A DNA stretch of 64,000 nt, from positions 27,153,618 to 27,217,617 of the forward strand of contig OZ025242.1 in NCBI GenBank assembly GCA_964019155.1, in the 5' to 3' direction. Shown one piece after another: positions 62,250 to 64,000 of this stretch (the stretch's first letter is position 1; each line of letters opens with the position of its first letter). The translations under genes were made by a program, and so were the position numbers. This DNA is from Osedax fenrisi (lineage: Eukaryota > Annelida > Polychaeta > Sabellida > Siboglinidae). The notes under the pieces are model-generated. The model did not search any database and was not told the origin of the DNA. It worked only from the letters and a program-made list of their open reading frames with translations.

Positions 62250-62475
62250 ATTTAAATTTAAATTTACTTTATTAATACACAAATACTTTTATTGTGTACA
62301 CTATACAATACATTCCTTGTTTTCCAAATAATACACACGAGTACTTTCCTTACCCAAAACTCACCCATGGGTACTCACATAGCTAGAGAGAATGTTCTGC
62401 TATATGGGTACTCACGTGTGTTATTGGAAAACAAGGATTTTATTGTATTGTATTAGTAAATTTAAACATAAATTA
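62250..62475. repeat. Inverted repeat (foldback) upstream of MULE gene C
   Basis: CCTTGTTTTCCAAATAATAC at 62317 pairs with TGTTATTGGAAAACAAGG ending near 62437, and AGTAC/GTACT and GGGTACTCAC blocks pair inside. Weaker pairing extends to AATTTACTTTATTAATAC against GTATTAGTAAATTTAAAC. It may be a MITE or an element end belonging to the MULE transposon. Confidence 0.75.
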
Positions 62476-62547
62476 TTAAATGATTGGTTTACTGTTTAAT
62501 TACAATACAGTGATTGGTTATTAAAATTGATTGGCAGGTTATTAATC

Positions 62548-62555
62548 TATATAAA
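62548..62555 (+). promoter_or_regulatory. TATA box of MULE gene C
   Basis: TATATAAA lies 47 bp before the ATG at 62595, in the context CTATATAAAG identical to that of copy B. Confidence 0.55.
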
Positions 62556-62594
62556 GCAAGAAATTAATTATGAATATTAATATTTAACATCATA

Positions 62595-64000
62595 ATGGAT
62601 GATAATTGTATAACTTGTAATGAAATAGTTTTACCATCTGAATCAGCAATAACATGTGACAACTGTTTGCTGTGGAACCATATAGAGTGTGCAACTGGAA
62701 TCACTGAAGATAGATACAATGTTATGGTTGAGAGAAGAATTGAAATCAATTGGGTATGTAATATTTGCATAGAATCGCAAGAGTCACATAATAATGCTAT
62801 AGAATTAGGGCCATATGTAACAAATCAAAATATAGATGAAGTAATAATTAGTGTAGTACATCCAATTCCTGTAGAAGAAGATATAGCTCCAATAACATAT
62901 GATTTAATAGAAGGTGTAAATAAATTAGGTGGTAACAATTTATTTGATAGCCAAGGATATACCTATTCAAAAAAATCTGTTAGGGAAAATCAAACTCCAA
63001 CATGGAGATGCATAAAAAGTAGACGATTAAAATGCAGAGCTTTAGTTAAGGAAATTAATGGTATATATAGTAGAAATAATACTCCTCATATATGTAATCC
63101 CGATCTTAACAATAAATTAAATAAAATAGCTATAGTAAATATGAAAAAAATTGGAATAAAACGACATTTTGAACCAGCGAGTAATATTGCAACAGAGATT
63201 TTAAAATTAAATAATATTGATGAATTTAAATGTAAAAAAATGACCCAATATGTAGATGTTATTAATTATAACAGAAAAAAAGATAGGCCAGAGGATATCA
63301 TTAATCTAAATTTTATAATGAATATGAATCATATTCCAGATAATTTTTTAAAAAAGGATATACATAATAATAGATCTAGGCATATCATTTTTTTTCACGA
63401 TTCAATGAAAGATATTTTTTCAAAATCCCGGGTATGGTTCATGGATGGAACGTTTAAGATCGTACAAAAACCTTTCATGCAGTTATATACTATATCTATT
63501 ATGGTTACATCGGGAGAAAGTACAAAACAAATACCAGTCATATTTATATTAATGTCATCAAGACGAAAAGAAGATTATAATGATATTTTTAATGAAATAA
63601 ACAATTTAGTACCAATAAATAGAGTTGTCAGGATTGTGGCTGATTTTGAAAGAGCAGTTTGGGGATCTGTAAAAGAAATTTACCCCAACGTACAGATGAA
63701 GGGTTGCTTTTTTCACTTTTGTCAATCTGTAATGAGAAGGGTACAGTTAATTGGCTTAAAACCCAGTTATAGCAATAATGAAGGTATAAATTTATTAGTT
63801 AGATGTTTAATGGCATTACCACTTATACCATCAGCACATATTATATCTACATTTAATACACTCAAATTACGTATACCAGATAACTGCCCACTATTAAAAT
63901 CATTATTTGACTATGTACTGAGAAACTGGATAGATAGTAATACTTTTCCAAAAGAGGATTGGTGTGTCTTTGGACTAAAACAAAGAACAAATAATGATGC
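62595..64000 (+). CDS. PHD-FLYWCH-MULE transposase-like gene C, intronless, runs off the window
   Basis: It is open from ATG 62595 through the window end (468 codons) with no stop and no intron. Residues 1-60 form a complete PHD-type finger: C5, C8, C21, C24, H29, C32, C55, C58. FLYWCH covers roughly 119-172 (GYTYSKKSVRE, TWRCIKSRRLKCRALVKE, HICNP). The MULE core has Asp284 in WFMDGTFKIVQKPFMQLY, Asp350 in RIVADFERAVWGSV and the MKGCFFHFCQ motif shortly after. The helical C-terminal part (MALPLIPSAH, RNWIDSNTF, RTNND) follows. It probably acts as a DNA-binding transposase in the nucleus. Homologues A, B and D are split by introns at positions where C is continuous, so C is either a retrocopy or the original autonomous state. 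The start is set by the PHD cysteines and the TATA box. The missing part is ~120 codons by comparison with B. Confidence 0.85.
   Translation, partial: MDDNCITCNEIVLPSESAITCDNCLLWNHIECATGITEDRYNVMVERRIEINWVCNICIESQESHNNAIELGPYVTNQNIDEVIISVVHPIPVEEDIAPITYDLIEGVNKLGGNNLFDSQGYTYSKKSVRENQTPTWRCIKSRRLKCRALVKEINGIYSRNNTPHICNPDLNNKLNKIAIVNMKKIGIKRHFEPASNIATEILKLNNIDEFKCKKMTQYVDVINYNRKKDRPEDIINLNFIMNMNHIPDNFLKKDIHNNRSRHIIFFHDSMKDIFSKSRVWFMDGTFKIVQKPFMQLYTISIMVTSGESTKQIPVIFILMSSRRKEDYNDIFNEINNLVPINRVVRIVADFERAVWGSVKEIYPNVQMKGCFFHFCQSVMRRVQLIGLKPSYSNNEGINLLVRCLMALPLIPSAHIISTFNTLKLRIPDNCPLLKSLFDYVLRNWIDSNTFPKEDWCVFGLKQRTNND

Overview
This is an extremely AT-rich eukaryotic window with GT-AG introns, long (AT)n and (ATT)n microsatellites and a dense, layered set of transposon remains. 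Exons and transposase fragments stand out as islands of higher complexity. The transposon mix (PHD+FLYWCH+MULE, hAT with a BED finger, pogo/Tigger, PIF/Harbinger, TNP2-like, TTAA MITE, RTE-like and CR1/Jockey-like non-LTR elements, a tRNA-derived SINE) points to an animal. An arthropod such as a hemipteran, or a cnidarian or sponge, would fit, but the sequence alone does not decide. I see no bacterial operons, CRISPR arrays or functional tRNA/rRNA genes.

Layout. 1-8 kb: an inverted repeat (arms about 106-841 and 7140-7888) encloses a reverse-transcriptase relic, a 625-bp (ATT)n tract and two related pogo-like elements in opposite orientation; one of them keeps only the DNA-binding half of a transposase. 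8-21.6 kb: a large inverted duplication carries two copies, facing each other, of a four-exon gene for a small secreted, cysteine-rich, strongly cationic peptide with an acidic propeptide and a Lys-Arg cleavage site. The left copy is complete (8129-10225). The right copy has exons 2-4 intact (21006-21528, minus strand) and no visible first exon. The copies differ far more in coding sequence than in introns, and nearly all coding differences change amino acids. Between the arms lie a hAT-type non-autonomous element and non-LTR fragments.

22-27 kb: non-LTR fragments, a broken TNP2-like transposase and minisatellites. 27.7-36 kb: an intact eight-exon FLYWCH-MULE gene (27749-29594); a decayed PHD-FLYWCH-MULE copy (31422-33765); and, around that copy, exons of an RNase-H-like 'GCDGTN' family gene (30742-30967 and 34349-36055). 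36-56 kb: a near-identical 6.6-kb duplication (36061-42680 and 49389-55996) containing a CR1-like 3' end, a SINE, a broken Harbinger, a hAT-like element and a 24-bp minisatellite. Between the copies lie a third MULE fragment, a many-exon hAT pseudogene, an unusually GC-rich Thr-repeat ORF and an RTE-like reverse transcriptase. 56-64 kb: a broken DUF4806-type fragment, a TTAA-flanked MITE, a decayed non-LTR element and, running off the end, an intronless intact PHD-FLYWCH-MULE gene (62595 onward).

The genes do not form a pathway. The two stories with biological content are the fast-diverging secreted peptide pair and the MULE family, which is present in four states: intact with introns, decayed, fragmentary, and intact without introns. 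Exon boundaries, motif assignments and substitution counts were read by eye; no database search was run.
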